Below are positions 1 through 8,880 of a DNA stretch of 64,000 nucleotides, in pieces (the stretch's first letter is position 1; each line of letters begins with the position of its first letter). The position numbers and the translations under genes are program-made. The notes below the pieces were generated by a model, which made no database searches, had not been told where the DNA came from, and saw only the letters and a list, made by a program, of their open reading frames with translations. Source of the DNA: Saltatorellus ferox (GTDB lineage Bacteria; Planctomycetota; UBA1135; GCA-002686595); contig CP036434.1 of the NCBI GenBank assembly GCA_007751475.1, positions 2,108,001 to 2,172,000 of the forward strand, in the 5' to 3' direction.

Positions 1-108
1 ATTCTGGAAAATGTGTGGCGGTCGTGCGTTGCGTGACTATTCCCAGGAGATGACGCGACCCCCTGGGTCGCCTCGGCACGCCACGACGCCTTCTTCCCAA
101 AACCCGAC

Positions 109-1521
109 ATGCTTCCCATGGCTCCTTCTTTCCTCTGCGTTTCTTCCCTCGCGCTCGCAGGCCTTCCCGCCACTTCGCTCGCGCTCGCCCAATCGTCGAC
201 CTCCATCAGAACCGCCTCCGAGCGACCGGCGGTCCTGACGGCTGAGCCTGCTCGGATCCCTTCCATCGCCCAGGTTCGGGACGCAGGCGCCTACCACGTC
301 GCAACAGGTACCTGGACGCGCCGAGGTGTCCAGCAGCGTTCGCCTATTGGACCTGATGTGATCTACGCCAACACCGCCATGTCCGGCTACTTCTCTTCGG
401 CGGGCGGCGCCGGGGGATTCGCGCCGCTCAGCACCAACGTGGACGAGGGGTTCATCCCTGCCCGCGGCAACCCGGAGTACCCGCTCGCGGATCGAAGCGT
501 GTACACGGTCGACGGCTTCCAGATCAACTACTGCGACCTCGGAGCGGCCGCGACCGGCGGCTGGGACATCAGCTTCTACGAGTCCTACGTTCCATGCGCT
601 TCGCCGCCCGCGCCGACCGCGAGCGTCTTGCTCAACGGGCTTCCGGCGACCGGTTGCTGGACCCTGTTCATCGACCTCTCGGGCGGCCAGGAGTTCGATT
701 TCGCCGGAGAGGGCGGAGGTGCTGCCGGGACGCAGTCCTCGACGAGCTTCGGCTGGAGCTATCGGTACATCGGCACCGACGGTACGGCCCCTGCTGGCTT
801 CATCCTCGCCGGAGACCCGGCGTCCACGGATCCGGGATGGATCACGGGCGGCCTTCCGACGGACGGCACCGAAACCTACTACGGCCCGGCCTCGCTCTGC
901 GGCGGGTCCGCCACGGGGAACCGGACCCAGGACTCGTGGGGCCTCATCAATCCAACGGGCGCGAACTGCTGGTGGTTCGGCGGCTACTCCAATACCAACG
1001 GCTGCGGCGTTCCGTTCCAGCCCTATGCCTCGTTCTTCATGGAGATCTACGCGCAGTCGGGGCCAGGCAGCGCGCCGGTCGGAGCGGCGTACTGCTCGTC
1101 GAATCCGAACTCGACGGGGGTGAACACCACGCTCGCGATGAGCGGGAGCGATTCGGCCTCGGCGAACGACGTTCTCCTGGCGGCGGGCGAACTTCCCCTG
1201 GGTTCCGTCGGCGTGTTCGTGACCTCGATGACCCAGGGCAGCACGCCGAACTTCATGGGCAGCCAGGGCAATCTCTGCCTCGGAGGCACCCTCGGCTACC
1301 TCACCGGCCCGGGCCAGGTGCGCAGCGCGGGCCTCGACGGCTCGATCCGCATCGATACGACCCTCGGCACGTGGGACGTGAGCGCGATCCCGGCCGGGGC
1401 GGGGACCTACGCCGCCGCGGCGGGCGTGACCTCGAACTTCCAGCTGTGGCACCGGGACGTCGTGGCCTCTGCACCCACGTCGAACTTCTCCGACGCCGTG
1501 AGCGTCACCTGGTCGATGTAG
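109..1521 (+). CDS. Secreted protein with planctomycete-type C-terminal domain
   Basis: A 470-residue exported protein of unknown function. The N-terminus (MLPMAPSFLCVSSLALAGLP) is a signal peptide ending near LALAQ at residues 24-28. A second ATG three codons in would serve equally well. The middle (about 60-325) is rich in Gly, Thr, Trp and Cys and matches no family I know. From about residue 328 to the end it has the C-terminal domain (YCSSNPNSTG, TQG, CLGG, LTGPGQ, LWHRD, SNFSD) also present in the proteins at 8881 and 63007. Related domains are common in planctomycete exported proteins; a sorting or anchoring role is inference. It lies upstream of the polysaccharide locus, and nothing ties it functionally to that locus. 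Confidence 0.8.
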   Translation: MLPMAPSFLCVSSLALAGLPATSLALAQSSTSIRTASERPAVLTAEPARIPSIAQVRDAGAYHVATGTWTRRGVQQRSPIGPDVIYANTAMSGYFSSAGGAGGFAPLSTNVDEGFIPARGNPEYPLADRSVYTVDGFQINYCDLGAAATGGWDISFYESYVPCASPPAPTASVLLNGLPATGCWTLFIDLSGGQEFDFAGEGGGAAGTQSSTSFGWSYRYIGTDGTAPAGFILAGDPASTDPGWITGGLPTDGTETYYGPASLCGGSATGNRTQDSWGLINPTGANCWWFGGYSNTNGCGVPFQPYASFFMEIYAQSGPGSAPVGAAYCSSNPNSTGVNTTLAMSGSDSASANDVLLAAGELPLGSVGVFVTSMTQGSTPNFMGSQGNLCLGGTLGYLTGPGQVRSAGLDGSIRIDTTLGTWDVSAIPAGAGTYAAAAGVTSNFQLWHRDVVASAPTSNFSDAVSVTWSM

Positions 1522-1606
1522 GCCGGCGGCCGTCCGCTCCGGCGAGACAGCGGCCGGGGACGGCAGGTGTACGCTCGAACACACGGAAGCAGGTGAGTTC
1601 CTCCTC

Positions 1607-2263
1607 GTGATTCAGTCAGACCCATGCGTCGTGGCCCACGAGCAGCCCGTCGTACTCGACTCGCCCCTGCAGAAGCTGGACTTCGACCTCACGAGGTGCG
1701 TGGTGGAGGGCCGAGTCGTCGACTCCAGCGGTGCCCCCGTGGCCGATCAGGTCATCCTCGCCCGCCTGAGCCGAGACAAGCAGGATCCGTTCCGGAACGC
1801 GCACTCCGATCACCGCGTGAGAACCGGCGCCGACGGGCGCTATCGACTCGTGGGTCTCCCTGCGGGCAAGTCGTTCTCGATCCAGAGTCACGGTCGAGGC
1901 TGGCAGGGCGCGTACGCTGGCCCCTTCCGTCTCGAGGAGGGCGAGGTCCGGGGGGACGCCGACCTGGTGACGGACCGGTCGGCGGATCTGACGATCACGG
2001 TCGATCGGGGGAGCGATGCCTCACGTCGAATCGAGGTGGAGCTTCGCCTGATCGAAGCGTTCCCCGAGACGCAGAGCGGTCTACCGAAGTCCGCTTCCCA
2101 CCGGCGCAGGGTCAGCATCAGGGAGGGCACCCGGTCGGCGACCGCCGAGGACCTGACCCCCGGCCGCTACACCGTGGAGTGGCAGCACATCGGCCGGGTC
2201 GTCGCCTCGAAAGAGGTGGACGTGTCGCTCGATGTGGACAACCGGGTCTCGTTCACGGAGTAG
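1607..2263 (+). CDS. Carboxypeptidase-regulatory-like protein, probably 5'-truncated
   Basis: A 218-residue product with a GTG start. Residues about 30-75 (VVEGRVVDSSGAPVADQ...TGADGRYRLVGLPAG) form a typical carboxypeptidase-regulatory-like (Ig-like, CarboxypepD_reg) fold, followed by two more beta-rich stretches. The protein at 59529-61226 has the same architecture but begins with a membrane segment. Here there is no signal peptide or membrane segment, and the N-terminus starts in what looks like the middle of a longer protein. I therefore suspect a gene remnant that lost its 5' part. No upstream reading frame restores the missing part within the window. The function is unknown; homologues are usually surface or periplasmic. 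Confidence 0.55.
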   Translation: MIQSDPCVVAHEQPVVLDSPLQKLDFDLTRCVVEGRVVDSSGAPVADQVILARLSRDKQDPFRNAHSDHRVRTGADGRYRLVGLPAGKSFSIQSHGRGWQGAYAGPFRLEEGEVRGDADLVTDRSADLTITVDRGSDASRRIEVELRLIEAFPETQSGLPKSASHRRRVSIREGTRSATAEDLTPGRYTVEWQHIGRVVASKEVDVSLDVDNRVSFTE

Positions 2264-2394
2264 GGCCGGCGCGGCCTGACCCTGCCCGGTGCGAACGGGC
2301 ACCGGGCCGAGTCAGTGCTCCATCTTTCGCAAAGGTGCCGCGTCCTCAGTCATTCTCCCGCTCCTTGAAGCGGGGTCCTGGGGCCAAGGCACCG

Positions 2395-5343
2395 TCAGGC
2401 CGCGCCCTGGCGTGAGCTGCCCAGGCCGCTCGACGGCGATCTGGCGGCGCCGCTGCGCCTCCGCTCGATCGCGATCGTCTTCACGAGCCCGATGACGTGA
2501 CCGCCCGCCTGTTGCAGTCGCTCCACGCAGTCGGCGATCACCGTCGCGGCCACCGGGGCGATTTCGCTCTCCACGAACAGGATCCCGTCGAGGGAGGCGG
2601 CCGCGGCCTCGGCGTCCGGCGCTTCCTGGACAGCCGGGAGACTGATCAGCACGAGGTCGTAAACGGACCGCGTTTCGTGGCAGAAGACCTCGAACATCTG
2701 GCTCGCCAGGAGGTCCGCCGGAACGATCCAGGAGTCTCCCGTGTAGAGCACATCGAGGGTGGGGAATCCCGAAGGGGCCGCGACCTCGCTCCAGTGCGCC
2801 GTGCCGTCCAGGCACTCGCCGAGACCTCGCGCGTCGCCACCGTGGCCGCCGCGCGTGCGCGCTCCGATGGCACCGTGGATGTCCGACCCGAAAGCGTCCG
2901 CCCTGTCGAGCCCGGCGCTCAGGATCGTCGCCTTGAGCGTGGGCCCGTTCAGCGCACCGTCGACCAGAAGGATGCGCTCGCCGAGCTGGGCCCGCGCCAT
3001 CGCCAGGTTGATGGCGACGGTCGAGACCTCTGCGCTGGCGCTCGCGGACGTGACTCCCAGGACGCGGGGCGGATCGCCCGCGGCGTTCGCCATGTGCTTC
3101 AAACGCGCGCGAAGCGTGCGGTAGGTCTGGGCCGCAGGCGACTCGGGGGCCTCCATCATCGGCAGCCAGGACGGCTTCGGGCTGTCGCCGCCACGCAGGA
3201 GCCGGACCCTGCGCGGTGCGCCATTCGACGGGCCTGCGACCGCGACGCGTCCGCACACGGGAAGGGCCGCCATGCGCTCCTCGGCGGCGTGGTTCGACCC
3301 TGACATCAGCGGCGTGCGCTGGAGGTCGAACCAGGCCCAAGCGGCGGCCGCGAGGACGCCGAGCACGAGGCCCGCGAGCAGCCCGAACGCCGCGTTCGGC
3401 TTCAGCGGACCGCGCGGCACCGTGGCCGGGTCGATGATGCGTGCGCTCGGCACGATGCCCGCGATCGCGACGCGCGCGTTCTCGACGTCGCGGACGAGGT
3501 CGCCCACGACGCGGTCCAGTTCGCGGGTTTCGAGCTGGGTCCCGCGGAGCTTCTGCCGGGCGGCGGCGAGGTCCTTGAGGCGGTCGCGAAGGCGCTCGAC
3601 TTCTTCCCGGGCGGCGGTCTCGGCCAGCCGAAGGCTGGCCGTGTGCGCGCTGAAGGCGGCGACGGTTTCCTTCTGGAGCTGGGCGATCGACGCGCGAATC
3701 AGCGCGGCCTCGCTCTCGGGGTGCGCGGCGTGCAGCGCGGACCACGCGCGGGCGTACTCCGTCTTCTGCTCCAGCGTCTTCTCATGGCCGACGAGGAGCG
3801 CGCGAAGGCCGCCGAGGATCTGGCCCTGAAAATACGACATCCGCTCCTTCGCCTGGATCAGCGGGGGATAGGCGTCCGTGAACTCCGCCTCCAGCGCTTC
3901 GAGTTCGCTGCGCGTCGTCTCCAGCTCGGTCATCCACGCGCGCATGCTCCAGTCGACGGCGATCGAGCCGTCCCGGGCGAGGTCGCCGCCGAGGCGACTG
4001 AGCGCCGTCAGGTCGCCGGACTCGATGCGCTCGATGATGTCACGCAGGTCCGCGACGCGGGTGCGGAAGCGTTCGGCCTCGATGCGGTAGTCGTCCGCCT
4101 TGAGGAGCAGGGTGCGCCGGTAGCCGCCGTCGCCGGATCCACGGTAGACCTGGCGCAGCTGACTCTCTTCCGCGTCGAGCGCCTCGAGCAGCGAGCGCAC
4201 TTCAGGGGAGTGATCGCCGCCGACGGCCGCGAGCGCGGTCTTCAGAGGCTGGCCCGAGGCGATGAGCAGCTCGACGCGGTCCGCGAGGATCCGTCGGTTG
4301 CGCGCCTTCCGGTAGACGTCGTCCCAGGCGCCCTGGCGGCTGCTGAGGTCGATGGCGGTGGCCTCCGCGTCGATCGTGTCGGGGTTCGCCCGCTGGAGGT
4401 CCGCTTCCTCGGCGGTGAGTGCGTCGAGGGCCGCGCGCCGCGTCTCCAGCTCCTCCTCCAGGAAGCTCGCGGTCTGCACGGCGTCCCGGCGGGCTTCGGC
4501 GAGGTCGCTTTCCACGAAGGCGGCGGCGATCGCGTTGGCGATGGCGGCGGCACGCAGGGGATCGTCGTCGAGCACCGTCAGCGCGAGCGCGCCCGTCTGG
4601 TGCTGCTGCTTGTCGACGCGCACCCGCTGGAGCACGCGGTCGATGGCCTGGTCACGGGTCAGCGCCTCGATGCGCCAGACGCGGCCGTCGGGCTCGCCCG
4701 TCACGCGGAGAAGGAGCTCCATGCCGTGATAGAGCACCGGCACGCCGGGTTCGTAGGCCAGGGTTTCTGCCTCGTCCTCGGGCCATTCGACGCCTGGCTT
4801 GAAGCTGATACCCGACACGCTCACAGCTCCCTGGTCCACGAACCGGACACGGACGGCGACGGGAGCGGTATCGCTCAGCCTGCGCGCCGTGGCTTCGAGC
4901 CGGAAGTCCCGGTGAACGGGTGCGATCGTGCTGCGCAGGATCCGGCGCAGGGGCGGCGCGTTCTCGTCCGTGACCCAGGTGGTGAGGCCGAGGTGGATCC
5001 GTTCCTCGGCCCTGTTCTCCGAGGTCGCATCCGCCGCAGGTTCCACGATGTCGCCGATCAGCGTGCGTGAACGCAGAAGGGTGAGTGCCTGGCCTTCGTC
5101 CACGGTACCCGTTGGGATCGAGCGGTGCTCCACCTGGGGCCGACGCACCGTGACGTCGTCGACGCGCAGCTTGACCGAGCTGCGGTAGACGGGCGTGGAC
5201 GCGAGGTTCCAGGCGGCGAACCCGAGAGCGACCGTGAGCACGATCAAGCCCATGCGCAAGGGCGCATGGGTGAGCAGCCCGCGCACGCGCGCCAGATCCT
5301 CCAGGGACAGGGAGCCGCCTCCCTCCAGACCTCGACGAACCAT
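2395..5343 (-). CDS. Exopolysaccharide chain-length/transport protein with degenerate BY-kinase domain
   Basis: A 982-residue polysaccharide co-polymerase (Wzz/GumC type) fused to a tyrosine-autokinase-like ATPase domain. Membrane segments lie near residues 31-49 and 652-671. Between them is a large periplasmic region with coiled coils around 280-330 and 465-620. A cytosolic P-loop domain spans about 735-970. The Walker A site reads VTSASASAEVST (764-775), with Val at the position of the essential lysine. Walker A' is ILLVDGALNG (791-800), and the Walker B equivalent LVLISLPAV (897-905) lacks the usual Asp. No C-terminal tyrosine cluster is present. It is therefore probably an inactive kinase that retains a structural role. 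Its ATG overlaps the stop of the upstream Wza-like gene (TGATG), which implies translational coupling. Confidence 0.85.
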   Translation of the reverse strand: MVRRGLEGGGSLSLEDLARVRGLLTHAPLRMGLIVLTVALGFAAWNLASTPVYRSSVKLRVDDVTVRRPQVEHRSIPTGTVDEGQALTLLRSRTLIGDIVEPAADATSENRAEERIHLGLTTWVTDENAPPLRRILRSTIAPVHRDFRLEATARRLSDTAPVAVRVRFVDQGAVSVSGISFKPGVEWPEDEAETLAYEPGVPVLYHGMELLLRVTGEPDGRVWRIEALTRDQAIDRVLQRVRVDKQQHQTGALALTVLDDDPLRAAAIANAIAAAFVESDLAEARRDAVQTASFLEEELETRRAALDALTAEEADLQRANPDTIDAEATAIDLSSRQGAWDDVYRKARNRRILADRVELLIASGQPLKTALAAVGGDHSPEVRSLLEALDAEESQLRQVYRGSGDGGYRRTLLLKADDYRIEAERFRTRVADLRDIIERIESGDLTALSRLGGDLARDGSIAVDWSMRAWMTELETTRSELEALEAEFTDAYPPLIQAKERMSYFQGQILGGLRALLVGHEKTLEQKTEYARAWSALHAAHPESEAALIRASIAQLQKETVAAFSAHTASLRLAETAAREEVERLRDRLKDLAAARQKLRGTQLETRELDRVVGDLVRDVENARVAIAGIVPSARIIDPATVPRGPLKPNAAFGLLAGLVLGVLAAAAWAWFDLQRTPLMSGSNHAAEERMAALPVCGRVAVAGPSNGAPRRVRLLRGGDSPKPSWLPMMEAPESPAAQTYRTLRARLKHMANAAGDPPRVLGVTSASASAEVSTVAINLAMARAQLGERILLVDGALNGPTLKATILSAGLDRADAFGSDIHGAIGARTRGGHGGDARGLGECLDGTAHWSEVAAPSGFPTLDVLYTGDSWIVPADLLASQMFEVFCHETRSVYDLVLISLPAVQEAPDAEAAAASLDGILFVESEIAPVAATVIADCVERLQQAGGHVIGLVKTIAIERRRSGAARSPSSGLGSSRQGAA

Positions 5344-6116
5344 CAGAGCGCCCCCGAAGCCACGAGGGACGGAATCGCCAGGTTGAACGGCGCGAGCAGC
5401 GGCAGGAACTCTTCCTGGAAGCGCTGCGAGCCCCGGCGGCGGACGAACACGATGTCGCCGGGACGCACCTGGACGAGACCGCTCGGGTCCGGCGTCTCGG
5501 CGTTGAACCGATGCACCTCGAGTTCGTCCCCGTGGGGGCGCACGAGGAAGAGGCTGCGCCGGTCAGCGGCGTTCAGGAAGAAGCTGCCGTGCGAGACGGC
5601 TTCGAGGGCGGTGGTCGGGCGCTCCAGCACGCGGGGCCCGGGCTCGCGAATCTGGCCGAGGACGAAGTACTGCTTCGACTCCCGCCGCACGATATCGACG
5701 GTGACGTCGGGCTCGTGCATGTACTTCCTGAAGGACTCCTCGATGCGCTCGTTGGCCCCGCGCAGGTCGAGGTCGGCAACGGAGACGGGACCCACGACGG
5801 GCAGCTCCAGCACGCCGGTCTCGTCCACGTGGGCTCCGCCGTCGGGAGTCGAGAGTTCCGGGTGTCCGTGGATCGTGACGCGCAGCACGTCGCCGGGGCC
5901 CAGGCTCGCCACGCTCCAGTCCGGCGCGGTCTCGAAGGTGTCGAACCGATCGGTGGTGGAGACGGGGGCGGGCGCCGTGCGGCACGCGGTTCCGGCGAGG
6001 CACACCGCCAGCGCGGCGACGGCTCGGAGGAGCGGCGCACGGAGCGCGTTCACCTTCTTCTTCGCGGCACGGTGCGAAGAAGCGGAACGCGTCGAGGGAT
6101 CGACGGGCTGGCACAT
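5343..6116 (-). CDS. Polysaccharide export outer-membrane lipoprotein (Wza/SLBB type)
   Basis: A 257-residue polysaccharide export protein. A Poly_export domain begins at SLGPGDVLRVTIHGHPE (about residue 71) and is followed by an SLBB-like segment (FVLGQIREPGPRVLERPTTALEAV). It ends at RPGDIVFVRRR. The N-terminus carries a probable lipoprotein signal (LRAVAALAVCLAGTACRT), so it is likely anchored in the outer membrane and forms the export channel with the co-polymerase encoded immediately downstream. An in-frame GTG at 6050 would give a tidier 24-residue signal peptide, so the true start may lie there. The annotated ATG is preceded by a run of nine C on the coding strand. Confidence 0.85.
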   Translation of the reverse strand: MCQPVDPSTRSASSHRAAKKKVNALRAPLLRAVAALAVCLAGTACRTAPAPVSTTDRFDTFETAPDWSVASLGPGDVLRVTIHGHPELSTPDGGAHVDETGVLELPVVGPVSVADLDLRGANERIEESFRKYMHEPDVTVDIVRRESKQYFVLGQIREPGPRVLERPTTALEAVSHGSFFLNAADRRSLFLVRPHGDELEVHRFNAETPDPSGLVQVRPGDIVFVRRRGSQRFQEEFLPLLAPFNLAIPSLVASGAL

Positions 6117-6348
6117 GGGGGGGGGCGAGGGGGCGGCGGGGGGCCGCGACCTTCATGGCGTGCATCGGCGCGGCCGGGCCCCCCGACTGCAGGCGCACCG
6201 ACGAATCCGGGGCCGCGTCCTCAGATTGGGAGCGCCGCGCACGGACGGCTCGGCGGGCGTGTCTCGACCTGAATCAAGAAGCCGCTTCCTTCGGGCTCGC
6301 ATGGAGTGAGGCGTCCCCGGACTCCGAAGGAAAGCGCAACGGACACCC

Positions 6349-7494
6349 ATGTCGCCCCCCCCGCATGAACGTCCGAGGATCGCATTCCTCGGCGCCCGCG
6401 GCGTCCCGGCCCGCTACGGCGGATTCGAGACGTTCGTGGAAGAGATCGGCGCTCGCCTCGTGCAGCGTGGGATCGACGTCACCGTCTTCTGTGAGCAGGA
6501 GAGCGAAGAGGGCGATGCGCTCGTCCGCCATCGCGGCATGGATCTGCGCTACGTTCGCGCCTGGGCGCCGGGGCCCGCCCGCACGATCCAGGTCGACGTG
6601 TCCGGGCTTCTCCAGACGATGCGCGGCTTCGACGTCGTCTATCTGCTCGGCTACGGCGCGGCGTTCGCCGCGTGGCTGCCGCGGCTGACGGGGACGGCGG
6701 TCTGGATCAACCCCGACGGCATCGAGTGGCAGCGCTCGAAGTGGGGCGCGCCCGCGAAGGCGTGGCTGGCCCTCATGGAGCGGATCGCCTGCCGCGCCGC
6801 GACGCGCCTCGTGATCGACAACGGCGCGCTCGCCGAGAACATCGGGGCTCGCGCGAAGCTAGGACCGCACTCGGTGCTGGCCTACGGCGCGGAGACCCTG
6901 GACGAGCGGCTCCCCGAGGACGCGGTCCGGGCGCTGGGCCTGACCCCCGGGGAATACGATCTGCTCGTCTGTCGCTTCGAGCCCGAGAACCACGTGGACG
7001 AGATCCTGCGCGCCCACGCCCAGGCGAACACCGGACGCCCGCTCGTGGCCGTGGCTCACACCGACACCGGGACCGCCTATGCGAAGCGGACCATGGAGCG
7101 CGCGCGTGACGCGGCCGGCGACGGGCGCGTGCGATTCCTCGGGGCCATCTACGACCAGGACGTGCTCCTGCCGCTGCGCCAGCACTCCGCGCTCTACCTC
7201 CACGGGCACAGCGTCGGCGGCACGAATCCGAGCCTTTTGGAGGCCATGGGCGCGGGCAACGTCGTGCTGGCCCACGACAATCCGTTCAACCGCGAGGTGC
7301 TCGGGGACCAGGAGGTCTACTGGGACGGGATCGACGCGCTCACGAGGCGAATTGGCGATTGGGCGACGCGCGCCACGGCGGAGATCGAATCGGTTCGCGA
7401 GCGCAATCGCGCGCGGATTCGAGAGGAGTACAGCTGGGATCGACTGGCCGACGACTACGCGGCGCTGATCCGCGCGGAGAGCGGGCGACGGTGA
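6349..7494 (+). CDS. Family 4-like glycosyltransferase with DUF1972 N-terminus
   Basis: A 381-residue cytoplasmic glycosyltransferase that would add a sugar to a lipid-linked glycan. The N-terminus IAFLGARGVPARYGGFETF (about residues 11-29) is the hallmark of the DUF1972 rhamnosyltransferase-like group. The C-terminal half contains the GT4 donor-binding region, with GTNPSLLEAMGAGNVVLAHD around 289-308. The sugar cannot be read from sequence. It is divergent from the wza-like gene and overlaps the following flippase gene by one base (TGATG), so the two are probably co-translated. Confidence 0.85.
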   Translation: MSPPPHERPRIAFLGARGVPARYGGFETFVEEIGARLVQRGIDVTVFCEQESEEGDALVRHRGMDLRYVRAWAPGPARTIQVDVSGLLQTMRGFDVVYLLGYGAAFAAWLPRLTGTAVWINPDGIEWQRSKWGAPAKAWLALMERIACRAATRLVIDNGALAENIGARAKLGPHSVLAYGAETLDERLPEDAVRALGLTPGEYDLLVCRFEPENHVDEILRAHAQANTGRPLVAVAHTDTGTAYAKRTMERARDAAGDGRVRFLGAIYDQDVLLPLRQHSALYLHGHSVGGTNPSLLEAMGAGNVVLAHDNPFNREVLGDQEVYWDGIDALTRRIGDWATRATAEIESVRERNRARIREEYSWDRLADDYAALIRAESGRR

Positions 7495-8789
7495 TGCGGG
7501 CCTCGGGTTCTGCGCGCGTGGCCCTCGTGAGCCAGGGGATCGCGAGCAGCGGCGGCTTCGCTCTCTCGGTGCTGCTCGTGCGAACGCTCGGGCTGGAGCG
7601 CTTCGGTGTTCTCAGTCTGGTCCTGATCGGCGCCGCCTACGCCGCGGGTCTGGGCCAGGCGCTCGCGTGCCAGCCGCTCTTGAGCCTTGCGCCTCTGGCG
7701 GAAGGCGAGGCACGCAGGGCGCGCGTCCGCGACGCGCTTTGGATGGCTGCGGGGCTGGCGGCAATCGTGTCCGCCCTGGCGGGCGGCCTGATGCATCTGC
7801 TCGAAGCGAACGGCGTGGGTCTTCGGGACCGGGGAGTCGGCCGTCTCGCCGTGACGACGCTGGTGGGGCTGCGCGCGCTGGCCCCGACGCTGCGCGGCGC
7901 GCTGTTCACGCTGGGATACGGGCGAGCGACGGTCGCCATGGACGCCCTGGGGAGCTGGGGTCCGTGCGTGGGGGTCGTCACGCTCGGCCACTTCGGCGGC
8001 GTATCCATCGCTTCGGCCTCGGTCGTTCTGAGCGCGAGCGCGGCAGCCGCGTGCGCGCTGGCGCTGGTCGCTCTGCGCGGACTGGGCGTCGGTGCGGTGC
8101 CCGGCCGTGCCGCCTTCGCCCGGCACTGGCAGAGCGGTCGCTGGCTCGCGGGCAATCAGGTCCTCTCATGGTTCGGCACCGGCGGGTTCCACGCCGCGAC
8201 CGCCGCCGTCGTGGGGCCCGCGGGCGTCGGTGCGATCCGCGCGGCGCAGGGCCTCGTGGGGGTGCTTCTGGTCGGCTGCCAGGCCCTGGAACTCATCCTG
8301 CCGGGCAGGGCGGCCGCGGCGTTGGCGGAAGGCGGGAGGTCGGGCCTATTGCGCTGGACCCGAGCGCAGGCCGTGCCGCTCGGCCTCGCCTTCGCGGCGC
8401 TCGGCGCGGGCCTGTGGCTCTCCGGTCCCTGGCTCATCGAAGGTCTGTTCCCCGGGGTCGATCCCGACCTGACGGGGATCGCGCTGGCGGGGCTCGCCTG
8501 GCTTCCCGCGGCGTCGGCGCTGACGGGACTCCTGCAGGTCTCGGCGAGGGCGCTCGAAGACACCCGCCCGGTGTTCGTCGCCTACGCGGTCTCGGCGCTG
8601 TCGGCCGCGGTTCTGGCGCTGCCGCTCGTCGAGGCTCTCGGACTGGCGGGAGCCGCCTGGGGCTTCACGGGGCAGCAGGCGCTGTTCGCGCTCCTTCTGC
8701 TGCTGTCGCTGCGTTCGGAGGCTCCGCGCCTTCGCCGAGCGGCGTCCGGGCACCGGATCGAGGGAAGTGTCTCGATCCGCCACTCTTAG
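7494..8789 (+). CDS. Polysaccharide flippase-like membrane protein (Wzx/MOP superfamily)
   Basis: A 431-residue integral membrane protein with about 12 hydrophobic segments. It begins VALVSQGIASSGGFALSVLLVRTLGLERFGVLSLVL, shown here as the opening helix pair typical of Wzx/MATE-like flippases (ASSGGFALSVLLVRTLG then the conserved FG.LSL). It probably flips undecaprenyl-linked repeat units across the inner membrane. I chose the ATG that overlaps the stop of the preceding glycosyltransferase; a longer frame extends upstream inside that gene and is not used. An adjacent GTG at 7491 is an alternative start. Confidence 0.75.
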   Translation: MRASGSARVALVSQGIASSGGFALSVLLVRTLGLERFGVLSLVLIGAAYAAGLGQALACQPLLSLAPLAEGEARRARVRDALWMAAGLAAIVSALAGGLMHLLEANGVGLRDRGVGRLAVTTLVGLRALAPTLRGALFTLGYGRATVAMDALGSWGPCVGVVTLGHFGGVSIASASVVLSASAAAACALALVALRGLGVGAVPGRAAFARHWQSGRWLAGNQVLSWFGTGGFHAATAAVVGPAGVGAIRAAQGLVGVLLVGCQALELILPGRAAAALAEGGRSGLLRWTRAQAVPLGLAFAALGAGLWLSGPWLIEGLFPGVDPDLTGIALAGLAWLPAASALTGLLQVSARALEDTRPVFVAYAVSALSAAVLALPLVEALGLAGAAWGFTGQQALFALLLLLSLRSEAPRLRRAASGHRIEGSVSIRHS

Positions 8790-8880
8790 GAAACAAGGGA
8801 GGACGCCTTTGCGTCCCGGGAAGACGCCCGCGATCCTGCAGCGGTCGCATTTCACGTTCCCAAGGGCGCCCTCCCCCTCC

